From NCBI GenBank assembly GCA_910589035.1, contig CAJUSI010000030.1, positions 1 through 64,000 on the forward strand: a DNA stretch of 64,000 nucleotides, in the 5' to 3' direction. The position numbers and the translations under genes are program-made. Positions within the stretch are counted from its first letter, which is position 1. Each line of letters opens with the position of its first letter. Under the pieces are notes generated by a model, which saw only the letters and a program-made list of their open reading frames with translations, did no database searches and had not been told where the DNA came from. This stretch comes from an uncultured Acetatifactor sp. Its GTDB lineage: Bacteria; Bacillota; Clostridia; Lachnospirales; Lachnospiraceae. This document shows positions 25,601 to 33,313 of the stretch, one piece after another.

Positions 25601-27424
25601 CCATTCCGCCCTGTCCTGTCCTTCCTCCCGGACAGCTTCCAGCACCTCAATAGCCCGCAGCAGAGCCTTGTCCCCCTTTGATTTGGGGGTGCCCTCGTCA
25701 TGGTCCCCGATGATGGCGTAATTTTCCAGCGCCCGGGCCAGGGCGTATGCAGTACGGTAATTCCGCCAGCCTTCGGGGATGGCGTTCAATACCTGAATGC
25801 AACGGGTATATTCATCCTCGTCATTCCACTGCTCCAGCTGTTGGAAGAATGCCTCTGCGTTCTGTTGGGTATAAGGGATGTAGTCCATTCCGGACAGTGT
25901 TTCCTCCAGTTCGTCCTCCTGCTCCCCGGCATCCGGCTCATCATCCCGTGCATTTTTCAAGGACACCGAGCCCGCCTCCCGGCGGAAAGTGTGGAAGCTG
26001 GCCCAGGGAAGGTCGCTGGCCTCAAAGAACTCTTTCGCCTTCTTGAGCAGCCCGCGGATGTCCCAGGCAATGAAGTCCACATAGCCGCAGTAAATGCCGG
26101 TGGCTCCGCCAATAAGGGCAGCCGTCTCCGGACCCTCCCCGGAGGTAAGCACTTCCTCCAGTCTGTCCCGAAAGTCGAATATTTTCCGGCTGCCTTCCTC
26201 CTCCCGCAGGGTATCCAGGGGATAGCAGAAAAAGCCCGCCACCACGCCGTCGGCGTTCAGATTGTCCATGGAGCCGTTATCGGCGTTCAGATAGCCGTTT
26301 ACAAGAGGAACGCAGCAGGTGGAACCCGCCATCACGTCCAACCGCCAGTCGGCGTCCGGATCCTCATCCGGCTTCATTTGGTAGGCGATGTAGGTTTCCA
26401 GATAGCCCTCCGGGTCGGTGGAGAGATCCAGTCCCTTATCCTTCAGCCTGTCAGGCAGGCAGGACAGGAGGATGGGCGGCTCCGCCTTGGGTTCCGCCAG
26501 CACGTCAAAGCTGTCTATGTATCTCATGTGGGGGATCTCGCCCAGCACCTGATCAGTGAGAGTGGTCAGCATCCACCATACCCGGCCTTCCTCCTCCCTG
26601 AGCATGAGCAGCAGTTTTTCGCAGTAGGCGGAGAGGGCAAAGCTGTTTTCTCCCTGAGCCTCCAGCCAGATCTGTACATCCTCCCCCGAAACCTCCCAGC
26701 CATCGTTGGTGCGCAGACCGATGTTCCGGATGGGCTGCCGGCCCACCAGGATATTCCAGTGCTCCAACACCTCTTCAGGGGCGTGCTTTTGGAAGTAGAC
26801 CAGTTCGAACAGCCTGACCTTGTCCCCCTCGGGGGTGAGGATCAGCTCATATTTATCCCCGTTGAAGCCCATCTCGAAAGAAATCTTATCAAAGACCAGG
26901 TTCAGGACTTCCTCCATTTGGGCCGCGATCTCTGCGCCGCGGGTGTGGTCCTTATCCTCGTCCATCATCCTGCGCAGCCTGGCTTCCATCTGGGCAAAGG
27001 TTTCCCACCAGTCTTCCGTCCGCTCCCGGAAGCACTCTCCGAACTGCGGAAGAGCGATATGCGTCTCACAGTAACCGATCAGCTCTATGGTATCCTCGTC
27101 GCCGGGGCGGGCATCCAGCGCCTTACGAAAGTAGGGCAATGCCCGTCCGTCCTGGTTTAAGCAGTAATAGGCATACCCCATACGGAAGTTCCAGAGATGG
27201 TCGCCCTCAAAGTATTCCCTATGCGGCTCCAGCAGGGCGATGGCCTTCTTAAGCATATCCCTGCCCTCCGGCTCGTATGGATCCGCCAGATTGTTGTAGG
27301 CGCGGGCCAGCTCACTGTCCATCTCCGGAGTGCGCTCCCCGGCAGGGATAGCCTCCAGCGCGTCAACAATCTTCTGATATTCGTCTTTCTCGTTCCACTT
27401 TTGGCACTGCTGCAAAATGTCCAT
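22646..27424 (-). CDS. Giant polyimmunity-type protein (TPR, SUKH, DUF4261, DUF4253)
   Basis: 1592 residues, cytoplasmic. A TPR-like module (about 1-130, WNEKDEYQKIVDALEAIP) is repeated at about 530-660 (WNDEDEYTRCIQVLNAIP). A SUKH/SMI1-KNR4 domain spans about 690-850 (PPSDELIAGVEEELGYKLP, WLMKRHNGG). A linker of mostly Asp/Glu runs from about 855 to 925. DUF4261 (FVLLSEGKWDKAQFIRDM, AAACCRQKYASGVYTSG) runs to about 1180, a DUF7832-like helical domain (YNHMAIYLRWCMEHDL, DNYALEYFGSD) to about 1470, and DUF4253 (PWEIFAYLPFGNWNECP) ends the protein. Such fusions were described as polyimmunity proteins thought to neutralise several polymorphic toxins. GGAGG lies eight bases before the ATG; the gene before it ends 18 bases upstream. 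Confidence 0.85.
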   Translation of the reverse strand: MDILQQCQKWNEKDEYQKIVDALEAIPAGERTPEMDSELARAYNNLADPYEPEGRDMLKKAIALLEPHREYFEGDHLWNFRMGYAYYCLNQDGRALPYFRKALDARPGDEDTIELIGYCETHIALPQFGECFRERTEDWWETFAQMEARLRRMMDEDKDHTRGAEIAAQMEEVLNLVFDKISFEMGFNGDKYELILTPEGDKVRLFELVYFQKHAPEEVLEHWNILVGRQPIRNIGLRTNDGWEVSGEDVQIWLEAQGENSFALSAYCEKLLLMLREEEGRVWWMLTTLTDQVLGEIPHMRYIDSFDVLAEPKAEPPILLSCLPDRLKDKGLDLSTDPEGYLETYIAYQMKPDEDPDADWRLDVMAGSTCCVPLVNGYLNADNGSMDNLNADGVVAGFFCYPLDTLREEEGSRKIFDFRDRLEEVLTSGEGPETAALIGGATGIYCGYVDFIAWDIRGLLKKAKEFFEASDLPWASFHTFRREAGSVSLKNARDDEPDAGEQEDELEETLSGMDYIPYTQQNAEAFFQQLEQWNDEDEYTRCIQVLNAIPEGWRNYRTAYALARALENYAIIGDHDEGTPKSKGDKALLRAIEVLEAVREEGQDRAEWNMRMAYGYQYLYGQEEKAIPYARRWAELDPEDESAPMVIQECQEEIRKRRRSRKKKAGFVPGDTPFEGFDFTNFWDDDDYALKEYVSEPPSDELIAGVEEELGYKLPASYIWLMKRHNGGIPVNTCHPSDEPTSWAEDHVAITGIFGIGRGKACSLCGELGSRFMIDEWEYPPIGVAICDCPSAGHDMIFLDYRACGPQGEPAVVHVDQEDDYKITHLADSFEEFIRGLEHESVYDPEDDEDDLDEEDTADEEEDPYEEDAADDEDDLDDEDAIDEEEDPYDEDDLGDEEDPGDPSEEESEHDQKGAFCGFVLLSEGKWDKAQFIRDMKEKWDIAVEEDEGENKSDDTAVFEAGGMIAAVSLMTYPIPDGEAELNAENNYMWPDAVKAAREHCAHIMVAVMGKEEDVLEKGRLYTKLAAACCRQKYASGVYTSGVVFEPRFYEDFADMMQEDELPIFNWIWFGLYRSEGGVNAYTYGMEVFGRDEMEVLNTDAEPGDLRDFLASIVSYVLENDVELRDGETIGFTAEDKHTITRGPGVSLPEEQMTLKISYAPGEGDAEEDDDDCIDMDDASLHIESIEEKGLDIDPVNSYNHMAIYLRWCMEHDLMDESFLAEYGEVAKQVKDDPEGTDLRIFIREELYGCLFSALFNREGRAFAQYYYGENDSPYYPGDIDNYALEYFGSDRYHSDEFQQEAYLFLPFDEAYYQAMARIIEKRFTNWQRQDFDGNTSESSELARVMMEYLDCECTYFPSMKDDDPIMSAYRYARCLGVREGFIPMLVKVDETLWECLVMNSDPDSDSAEGYAFDPERVAEYRKKMLAATIKEGEAVLEELTGQRREEAEDDDMDWEEDILGGMEGGYENCRFSSYWDSDTDMTCPLILAKIPVKNPWEIFAYLPFGNWNECPDTQELMAVAKYWFGRHGAVPAAMTHDELEFDLPAPVAKETAMEAAVQQYGFCPDMDQNFENLGALADTLRQSAVWYFWWD

Positions 27425-27442
27425 ATCCTCTTCCTCCTTAGC

Positions 27443-28516
27443 TTATTCCAAATCCAGCCGTTCATCTCTCTCCAATGCTTTTACGCCCCAGGTGCCCGTA
27501 TCAGTATCTCTCTTTCTCTGTTTTCGCATCAGACTTTCATTCTCAATTATTGTCGCCACCCGGATGATGGGACGATAAAAGTCATAGTCGCCATTCAGCT
27601 CATCGTCCTCCTGTACCTCCGGTTTATAATGGGGCGAACAGGGAAGGAAACCGAGGAGCGGCCCCTGTCCGCCGCAGATATTACAGCCTCCGTCCCCGCC
27701 GCAGGTAGTGAAGCTGTCGGCCTGCACTACTTCCTGCATATAGGGGTCATAGGCAATGGACAGTCCGAAGAAGTTGGGTTCCTCCATGTCGTAGGGCCTG
27801 TCCTCGTCCTCCGTGTCCTCGAACCAGCGGAGGTGCATGGAATAGTCCAGCCCATCTCCCCAGGGAAACAGGGTGCGGCATCCGCCCCCGCACAGGTATG
27901 CCCATTCGTCCGCTGCGGGGAGTGATAAACCCTGTCTGCACAGCAGTTCCTTCAGTTGGGGGTAGGTCACCTCATGGTAGAGATACGCCCTCCACTGGCC
28001 GTCTATATAACAAAAGCGGGCGTGGCCCACCAGATTAAGACCTCGCATTCCGGAACGCTTATGATCTTCAAATTCCTTCAGCCAGTCCGGGTGTTCCAGC
28101 AATCGAGGGTCCTGGAAATCAATCTGTTCCCAGCCGATCTCCTCCAGTTTCCGCCCTGCCAGCATAGGCGGGATTGTAACCTGACGGACCGGGGCCATGT
28201 CCTCCCGGATAAACTCCTCTGGAGTCCCCTTATATTCGTATTCCCCGAATACATAATTCAACTCCGCCAGATTATCTTCGTCCATGCCCTCAGAGAATTG
28301 TTCCCAGCCCAGCGTGACCGTATCGCCGGGGACAAAGACGAATTCCCGGCCGTCTTTCTCAAAAACTCCCGTGGTGCAGCTCTGCCCCCAGCGTTCAAAG
28401 GTTTGCAGGCCAAGGAAGGCCATATCATAGCAGGCAGCCAGTTTCTCCATCAGCGCCAGCTTCTCGGAAATTTCTATTTTGTTAAATTGTGAACGGTACA
28501 GCTTTTCGTTCCTCAT
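27443..28516 (-). CDS. Formylglycine-generating-enzyme-like (SUMF1) protein in immunity array
   Basis: 357 residues from the ATG at 28516, which has AAGGAGG just upstream. FVFVPGDTVTLGW resembles the opening of FGE-sulfatase domains (F..IPGG.F.MG). LPAADEWAYLCGGGCRTLFP then WGDG matches the LPTEAEWEYA...YPWGD block, and FYRPIIRVA the C-terminal GFRP. In place of the usual GNVWEW region there is a cysteine-rich insert (CGGDGGCNICGG), so ordinary FGE chemistry is doubtful. It is 18 bases upstream of the polyimmunity gene and surely in the same operon. Probably an immunity-type or binding protein that reuses this fold. Confidence 0.6.
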   Translation of the reverse strand: MRNEKLYRSQFNKIEISEKLALMEKLAACYDMAFLGLQTFERWGQSCTTGVFEKDGREFVFVPGDTVTLGWEQFSEGMDEDNLAELNYVFGEYEYKGTPEEFIREDMAPVRQVTIPPMLAGRKLEEIGWEQIDFQDPRLLEHPDWLKEFEDHKRSGMRGLNLVGHARFCYIDGQWRAYLYHEVTYPQLKELLCRQGLSLPAADEWAYLCGGGCRTLFPWGDGLDYSMHLRWFEDTEDEDRPYDMEEPNFFGLSIAYDPYMQEVVQADSFTTCGGDGGCNICGGQGPLLGFLPCSPHYKPEVQEDDELNGDYDFYRPIIRVATIIENESLMRKQRKRDTDTGTWGVKALERDERLDLE

Positions 28517-28622
28517 AAATCCTCCTTCTCTGACGTCCTGCTGCTTCACGCATTACGGCATACTAATAAACTACTCTATCCAATCTATTGAATAATCGCC
28601 TTATTCCAGATGAACATGCGCG

Positions 28623-29240
28623 TCAGTCATACAGGATTTCCTCCTTCCATGCCGCAATCTGTGAAAACAATTCTCCCATATTCATTTTAGAGAAATCTGT
28701 TGTATCCACCTTAATCTGCCTGTCATCAACGCAAAAGGCATCAAATCCCCTTTGTTCTATTCCGCAGACAAAGTTTTCATAAGAAATAGTTTTTGCATTC
28801 AGAGTGTTCGGATTATTCTCTTTCTTTTCCGGATAACAGTCATTCACTACATGCCCCCTGTGCCTGTCGGGACTGCTCTCCCGTTTCAGAAAACGCCGGT
28901 AAATCGCTTCGTAATCCCCTGTCAAAGTAATCGTCAATGCGGAATATTGATATTTTTCTAATAGATTTTTAATCCCATATTCTGATGAATATTCAAAATT
29001 ATTCTCCAGGATAAAAGGTTGTCCTGCTTTCATAAGCTGACCTGCGGCATAATACATGATTTCCATACTGGCAATTCCAAGTTTTACTTTTTCTTCTCTC
29101 GACTGAAACCCCACATTGTCAAACAGTAATTCTTTTATGGTATCCTTGGAAATAACAGGCAGTTTCAGCTCTTCTGCTATAACCTCTGCCATAGTGCTTT
29201 TTCCTGCTGCCGGAATGCCTGTCACTAATATACAATACAT
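28623..29240 (-). CDS. P-loop kinase-like NTPase (AAA_33), 205 aa
   Basis: Starts MYCILVTGIPAAGKSTMAEV with Walker A GIPAAGKS; LPVISKDTIKELLFDNVG and FILENNFEYSS are the acceptor/Walker-B-like segments; FLKRESSPDRHRG is a basic lid. This is the small zeta-toxin/adenylate-kinase-like class that phosphorylates small molecules, nucleotides or tRNA-related substrates. Alone it could be an antibiotic kinase, but its place inside an immunity array suggests a defence or neutralising role. Substrate unknown. Confidence 0.75.
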   Translation of the reverse strand: MYCILVTGIPAAGKSTMAEVIAEELKLPVISKDTIKELLFDNVGFQSREEKVKLGIASMEIMYYAAGQLMKAGQPFILENNFEYSSEYGIKNLLEKYQYSALTITLTGDYEAIYRRFLKRESSPDRHRGHVVNDCYPEKKENNPNTLNAKTISYENFVCGIEQRGFDAFCVDDRQIKVDTTDFSKMNMGELFSQIAAWKEEILYD

Positions 29241-29259
29241 TTTTCATATTCCTTTCAAA

Positions 29260-30129
29260 TTAACTGTCCCCTGCCATGCTCCAATCGCACAGCATTTCAT
29301 TCTGCGTCACCCGGCGCAGCTCGTCCCGCACCTCCATCAGCGCAAAGCCCAACAGGTTCTGTCCCCGCCACTTCATGGGGTCCTGGGCCTCGGGGGAGTC
29401 GGCTGAAAGGCGTATGCCCCAAATGCTGTCGTAGGGGCTGGCCTCCGCCAGAATGCTGTCCCCGGTGGAGAGCAGAAACTCCCGCAGATCCCGGTTCTGG
29501 CTGAATTTGCACCAGTTTCCATTCAACACAATGGCGTATTTGAACCTGTCCCACACCTCCTGGTCAAAGCCCTGCACCTTGCGGCCCAGAGCCTTAATTT
29601 CCTTTGGATTACTGCACGCCAGAATCTGTTTCCGGATCTCCTGGTCGCCGAACAGCTCCGCTTTGCCCGCCATCATGTACTGCTCCATACAGAGATAGGA
29701 GCTGGCGACAGCCCAAAAGTCCTCCATCCACCACTGGCTGAGGCAGCTTTTTGTAATGCTGCCGTCCCGGGCAGGCTGGTGACCCCAGAACAGGCACATC
29801 TCCCGCTTCCGCCCGGCGGCAAACTCCTGCTGAAGCCACTGCCGGGTATACTTGGGCCGGCCCTCCGGCTGCCAGGCCTCTATGCAGAACTCTCCGTGTA
29901 CCAACACCTCGCCGCTGTGCTCGTCATCCCACCAGCCCTTCCAGGTCACAGGCTCGGGAAACAGGGTACGGTATTCCGCCTGCTCCTCCGCTGAGAGAGC
30001 GTCCAGCCACTCTCCAAATTGATATTTGTAATACTCCCCGTAACCCATGCGCCAGCCAATGGAATATCGCTCGATCTCCCGGCAGGCCAGCCAGAGGGGT
30101 GGCATGATTTTCCTGTCTTGCAATGCCAT
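29260..30129 (-). CDS. NADAR-family protein with N-terminal extension
   Basis: 289 residues. Residues about 110-280 form a NADAR/YbiA domain: CLFWGHQPA, SQWWMEDFWAVASSYLCMEQ, YMMAGKAELFGD, ALGRKVQGFD, VLNGNWCKFSQN and GQNLLGFALMEVRDEL. NADAR proteins act on ADP-ribose-linked substrates; some remove ADP-ribose from guanine in DNA as antitoxins of DarT1. The first 110 residues (WLACREIERYSIGWRMGYG, then aromatic-rich text) are an extension seen with NADARs of this layout. It lies 19 bases upstream of the P-loop kinase gene. In this array it would protect against an ADP-ribosylating toxin, but no DarT-like gene is present. Confidence 0.8.
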   Translation of the reverse strand: MALQDRKIMPPLWLACREIERYSIGWRMGYGEYYKYQFGEWLDALSAEEQAEYRTLFPEPVTWKGWWDDEHSGEVLVHGEFCIEAWQPEGRPKYTRQWLQQEFAAGRKREMCLFWGHQPARDGSITKSCLSQWWMEDFWAVASSYLCMEQYMMAGKAELFGDQEIRKQILACSNPKEIKALGRKVQGFDQEVWDRFKYAIVLNGNWCKFSQNRDLREFLLSTGDSILAEASPYDSIWGIRLSADSPEAQDPMKWRGQNLLGFALMEVRDELRRVTQNEMLCDWSMAGDS

Positions 30130-30148
30130 AATTCATTTTCCTTTCCTG

Positions 30149-30238
30149 TTAAATGTGGCACAACTCTTCTCTGATATCCAGCAGTGTGCCGTCCAGGGCT
30201 GTGATCTGCGCCAGTTCTGTTTCGGTCTCCATCCTCAT
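30149..30238 (-). CDS. Possible 29-aa small protein overlapping the zinc-ribbon gene
   Basis: The ATG overlaps the TGA of the zinc-ribbon gene as ATGA and the frame reads MRMETETELAQITALDGTLL plus nine residues before TAA. The zinc-ribbon gene's own 3' end (CAGGAGGG) supplies a ribosome binding site. Too short to assign; could equally be the start of a lost gene. Confidence 0.35.
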   Translation of the reverse strand: MRMETETELAQITALDGTLLDIREELCHI

Positions 30239-30834
30239 CCCTCCTGCATTTTCTTTAACAGCTTCACAATCCGCTCCCGATTCTTCGCGGTTTTCATGAA
30301 AGTGGGGAGATGGTCAGCCTGCGTTTTCCCCGGGATGCCGAAGGGCTTTTCCCGCAGGTCGGCGCTGAGGTAGTCGATCAGATAGGCCAGGTGCTCCCGG
30401 TTGACGGCCCAGACCGGCTTGCCCTGGAAAGAGGTCAGGAACCATAGTTCCAGTCCAAACCAGGGTTCCTTTCCCTCCCTGATCTCGGCGGCATAGGAGA
30501 AAGCCTGCGCCGTCCTGTGAACCTCTCCCGGCATGGCTGCCCCGCAATAGGGACAGGCTACATGGAGAACGGAAAAGTGCTGCTTTGCCTCATCTTCAAT
30601 ATCCACCCGGTAGAATCTGCCGCAGCGCTTACACTGGTTGTGGACATCATAGCGGTACACCGTGCGGTCGCTGGTCTCCTGATGGCCGCAGCTGTGGCAG
30701 CGGAAAAAGGCAGTGTCCCGATCCGCCGTCACCATGCCCAGACCGCGACACTTCGGGCATTTCACCTGGATGCCGGAGGTCAGAGCGGTGTATGCACTGT
30801 ATGTAAAATAAGGCTTATCGACAATCCGGCTCAT
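30235..30834 (-). CDS. Multi-zinc-ribbon protein in immunity array
   Basis: About 199 residues from the ATG at 30834 (MSRIVDKPYFTYSAYTALTS); an ATG at 30870 would add 12 residues. Three cysteine pairs sets are seen in the first 100 residues: CPKC/CHSC, CKRC and CPYC, as in TFIIB-type zinc ribbons. After them comes a globular part with LELWFLTSFQGKPVWAVNRE and YLIDYLSADLREKPFG. This combination appears next to SUKH and other immunity genes of gut Firmicutes. Function unproven. Confidence 0.68.
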   Translation of the reverse strand: MSRIVDKPYFTYSAYTALTSGIQVKCPKCRGLGMVTADRDTAFFRCHSCGHQETSDRTVYRYDVHNQCKRCGRFYRVDIEDEAKQHFSVLHVACPYCGAAMPGEVHRTAQAFSYAAEIREGKEPWFGLELWFLTSFQGKPVWAVNREHLAYLIDYLSADLREKPFGIPGKTQADHLPTFMKTAKNRERIVKLLKKMQEG

Positions 30835-31059
30835 AGGCCCACATTCCTCTCTTCCCGTCCGTCTTTCCATGTCACAATCCTACCGGCTGCCACACGTTCA
30901 GCCGCATCCATACCGTGTCGGTTTTCCTGATATCCACTGCCACTTCACCAGAAAACGGTATTCAAAGCCCGTATTTTTTCTCTCTCATTCTTTTTTCAGA
31001 TATTTGATATACCCGCTCTCTGAGCCATCCCAATGGCAGTTCACACACCGGCCCATGCA

Positions 31060-31386
31060 CTACCAATCCCGCTCCCGGACGGCCTCCTCGATATCAATGG
31101 GAATGCCGAACCACTCCAAAATATAGGCTACCGCCGCCGCAATACATTCCCGTGCCACAGTTTCGATCTCACTGTCATTTTCATCGAATTCCTCCTGCAG
31201 GTCATTGATGGCACAGACTGCCTCGTCCAGCTTCTCCTGCACCGCCTCGGTGTCGGTCTCCCCGCTCTCCAGCAGGCTGATAACCTTCTGAATCTCATCC
31301 CTTACCCTGTCCACCAGAAAATCAGGATAATATTCGTCCTGGTACATCTCTTCCAGCAGTTTGTAATTCGGATCAAATGTTTTCAT
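31060..31386 (-). CDS. DUF5713 family protein
   Basis: 108 residues, helical and acidic. MKTFDPNYKLLEEMYQDEYY, then FLVDRVRDEIQKVISLLE and EWFGIPIDIEEAVRERDW, match DUF5713, a family often found among polymorphic-toxin immunity genes. It overlaps the upstream gene (31373-31666) by 14 bases, so the two are translationally coupled. Confidence 0.75.
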   Translation of the reverse strand: MKTFDPNYKLLEEMYQDEYYPDFLVDRVRDEIQKVISLLESGETDTEAVQEKLDEAVCAINDLQEEFDENDSEIETVARECIAAAVAYILEWFGIPIDIEEAVRERDW

Positions 31387-31666
31387 TTCGATTGCTCCCT
31401 TCTTCCTGATCGGATGTGATGCTCAGCTCAATCTCATCGTCACTGTAAATTAAATAGAGTCCCTGATGGGCTTTTCCATCAAAATGCAGTTCTATATCGT
31501 GATATTTGAGAATCAAAGGCTTGCCCCTGCTTCTCATTGTCGAAACAGCGTCGTGCTTGCCCATAATCTCCATAACCTCAGCCTGTGACATTCCAAATTT
31601 TAACGGTGAAATGTCATGCGGATTTTGTAAAATCTGATTGCGCCAAATATTAAAGTCCTGTTTCAT
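31373..31666 (-). CDS. Small immunity-array protein, 97 aa
   Basis: Not assigned to a named family. It has PLKFGMSQAEVMEIMGKHDA, a pattern shared by short SmpA/OmlA-like or immunity proteins (LK.GMS..EV...G), followed by strands RGKPLILKYHDIELHFDG. Cytoplasmic with no signal peptide. It overlaps the DUF5713 gene by 14 bases. By position and size it is probably another immunity protein. Confidence 0.62.
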   Translation of the reverse strand: MKQDFNIWRNQILQNPHDISPLKFGMSQAEVMEIMGKHDAVSTMRSRGKPLILKYHDIELHFDGKAHQGLYLIYSDDEIELSITSDQEEGSNRNENI

Positions 31667-31836
31667 ATGCTAATACCACTGGCAGATCAGCCACACCCTG
31701 TCAAACCGGGCAGCGCCCAGCTTATACTTTCCTTTTCGGACGATTATCAGTCCAACGCTGTTTTGCCTAGCTGCTCCGGCTTTTCTTTGCTGCCCATGGC
31801 AGTCCCTCCTCACAGCTTTATACCATTCCACAGCCT

Positions 31837-32196
31837 TTACAACTCCGCCTCAAAGGAATAAGAAACCGCAATGATATTGAAGACATCATCGTATGTAAAC
31901 AAGCGATAGTGCCGATAACTATTTTTGTCAAAGTCCTCCCGCACCGGCAGGGACTTTAGCCAGGAACTGTCCTCAATCAAATCGAAGGAACTGCCGCCCA
32001 GATGCCCCAGATGCCCCGTTCCTGCCAGATTTTCATAGGTGTCCAGTTCGCAGGCAAAATAAGCCAAAGTCAGATTATCCCGGTCGTCCCTTTTCATCTG
32101 ATCCAGAAAGATACAGTCCCGCCCATATAAAACACCCAAACAGGTGTTGACAGCCGTTGCCTTCTCCACAGACAGCCCTCCTCCCTCAGCTCTCAT
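31837..32196 (-). CDS. Immunity-array hypothetical protein, 119 aa
   Basis: The ATG at 32196 overlaps the stop of the preceding gene (32186-32188) and is preferred over an ATG eleven codons further up that would read back into it. The protein is soluble, with LGVLYGRDCIFLDQ, LAYFACELDTYENL and RLFTYDDVFNIIAVSYSFEA, and looks like a small alpha/beta fold. No family recognised. Its coupling to the DUF2004-like gene argues for a shared role. Confidence 0.6.
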   Translation of the reverse strand: MRAEGGGLSVEKATAVNTCLGVLYGRDCIFLDQMKRDDRDNLTLAYFACELDTYENLAGTGHLGHLGGSSFDLIEDSSWLKSLPVREDFDKNSYRHYRLFTYDDVFNIIAVSYSFEAEL

Positions 32197-32692
32197 GGGT
32201 AATGCAAAAAATCTCTTTCTTAAAGTCAAAGTAGATCACCATCAGCTCATCTGTAATTTCAGGATTAAAAGACAGATCCATGATAAAGCACTGCCGATCC
32301 TCCTCCCCGTCCACACAGCCGCCGAATCGCTTGAGTCTCAGGAAATCCACCATCTCGCCAAAGGACAGTTTGGCCGGGTCACTTCCCGGAAAAAGTGCAG
32401 CCGCTGTATCCGGCCCCATCTCGTCCCGATGGAACTGCATAAAATACGCCACAGTATCGTAATCCTTATGTTTTTCATCGGCCAGAACCTTCTTCAAAGC
32501 ATCTTTCGCCTTTTGAGCCAAGGCCTCCGCTTCGTCAAGCGTCCGCCCCACAATATCCATAGCCGCCTGATCTCCGGTCAGCCTGTCCCCCACATCGAAA
32601 ATGAAAGGCAGCCCTGTTTCGTCAGGGAAGGTGAATATCTCCTCACCCGGCTGATATTCTAAATCCACTCGTTTGCTGCTTAATTTCATCAT
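32186..32692 (-). CDS. DUF2004-like immunity-type protein, 168 aa
   Basis: FTFPDETGLPFIFDVGDRLT, then a long helical stretch with LAQKAKDALKKVLADEKH, AYFMQFHRDE, and a C-terminal strand set MVIYFDFKKEIFCI. The order (strands, paired helices with HxxE, final strands) fits DUF2004, a family listed among immunity proteins of polymorphic toxin systems. The assignment is by pattern and moderate. The start MMKL has GGAGG seven bases upstream. The downstream gene starts inside its 3' end. Confidence 0.6.
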   Translation of the reverse strand: MMKLSSKRVDLEYQPGEEIFTFPDETGLPFIFDVGDRLTGDQAAMDIVGRTLDEAEALAQKAKDALKKVLADEKHKDYDTVAYFMQFHRDEMGPDTAAALFPGSDPAKLSFGEMVDFLRLKRFGGCVDGEEDRQCFIMDLSFNPEITDELMVIYFDFKKEIFCITHES

Positions 32693-32833
32693 TATACCTC
32701 CTGAGCGTCATTGGCAGAGCTAAGGTCACAGTGGGCAGGCGCCTGCTTTCCGGGAGCCTTTCACTGGTTCCCCTCTTTTTCCCACTCCACAGTTTATCAG
32801 AATCCTGGTTTTTCCTGTCAGGCTTCCGAGCGC

Positions 32834-33064
32834 CTATAGCCCCAGTGCAAATCCCCATACCCCCACCACAATCAGCAGAACTCCCAGCACAAAGAAGATC
32901 ACCCGCCGGGAACCGCGTCCGTAGCGATGCGACTCCGGCGCTCCCACAGAGTCGCAGAGCCAGTTCCAGTTGCGGATGGCTCCCATTAAAATCACTATGC
33001 CTGCGATTACCGCGGCAATGTACCAATGCTCCTGCAAAAAAGCCATGATCTTTTCCCCGTCCAT
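32834..33064 (-). CDS. Imm17 family immunity protein (two membrane helices)
   Basis: 76 residues from the ATG at 33064, which has AAGGGGG upstream; a longer frame to 33109 lacks one. Two membrane segments flank NWNWLCDSVGAPESHRYGRG then SRR, the signature of Imm17 proteins. It would be a small inner-membrane protein. It is the first gene of the array in transcription order. Cognate toxins of Imm17 were predicted from gene neighbourhoods only. Confidence 0.75.
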   Translation of the reverse strand: MDGEKIMAFLQEHWYIAAVIAGIVILMGAIRNWNWLCDSVGAPESHRYGRGSRRVIFFVLGVLLIVVGVWGFALGL

Positions 33065-33313
33065 TCTGCCCCCTTTCGACAGCACAGTGCACCTTCTGTC
33101 CCGTTTCATCTTGCCAACGAATCCCGTTTCACCGGATATTTATGGCAGCTCTTCCTTACATTTTATCATGTTTCTGCCATGATTGAAAGAAACTTTTAAG
33201 GTCTTTCTTTTTCCCGTTCAGCCGGAGTCCTCTCACAGGCCCACCCGTATTCCGGACCGAGATGCGTCAATCCCTGCATGCCCTGGTAATAACCCGCCAG
33301 GCGGGCAGGGGCA

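Noticed and set aside
23789..27160. Long + strand open frames (630 and 486 codons) opposite the polyimmunity gene
   Set aside because: No start context or recognisable domain; the opposite strand encodes well-defined immunity domains.
33183..33214. Terminator GAAAGA…TCTTTC-TTTTT on the + strand
   Set aside because: The stem is only six A+T-rich pairs and no + strand gene precedes it.
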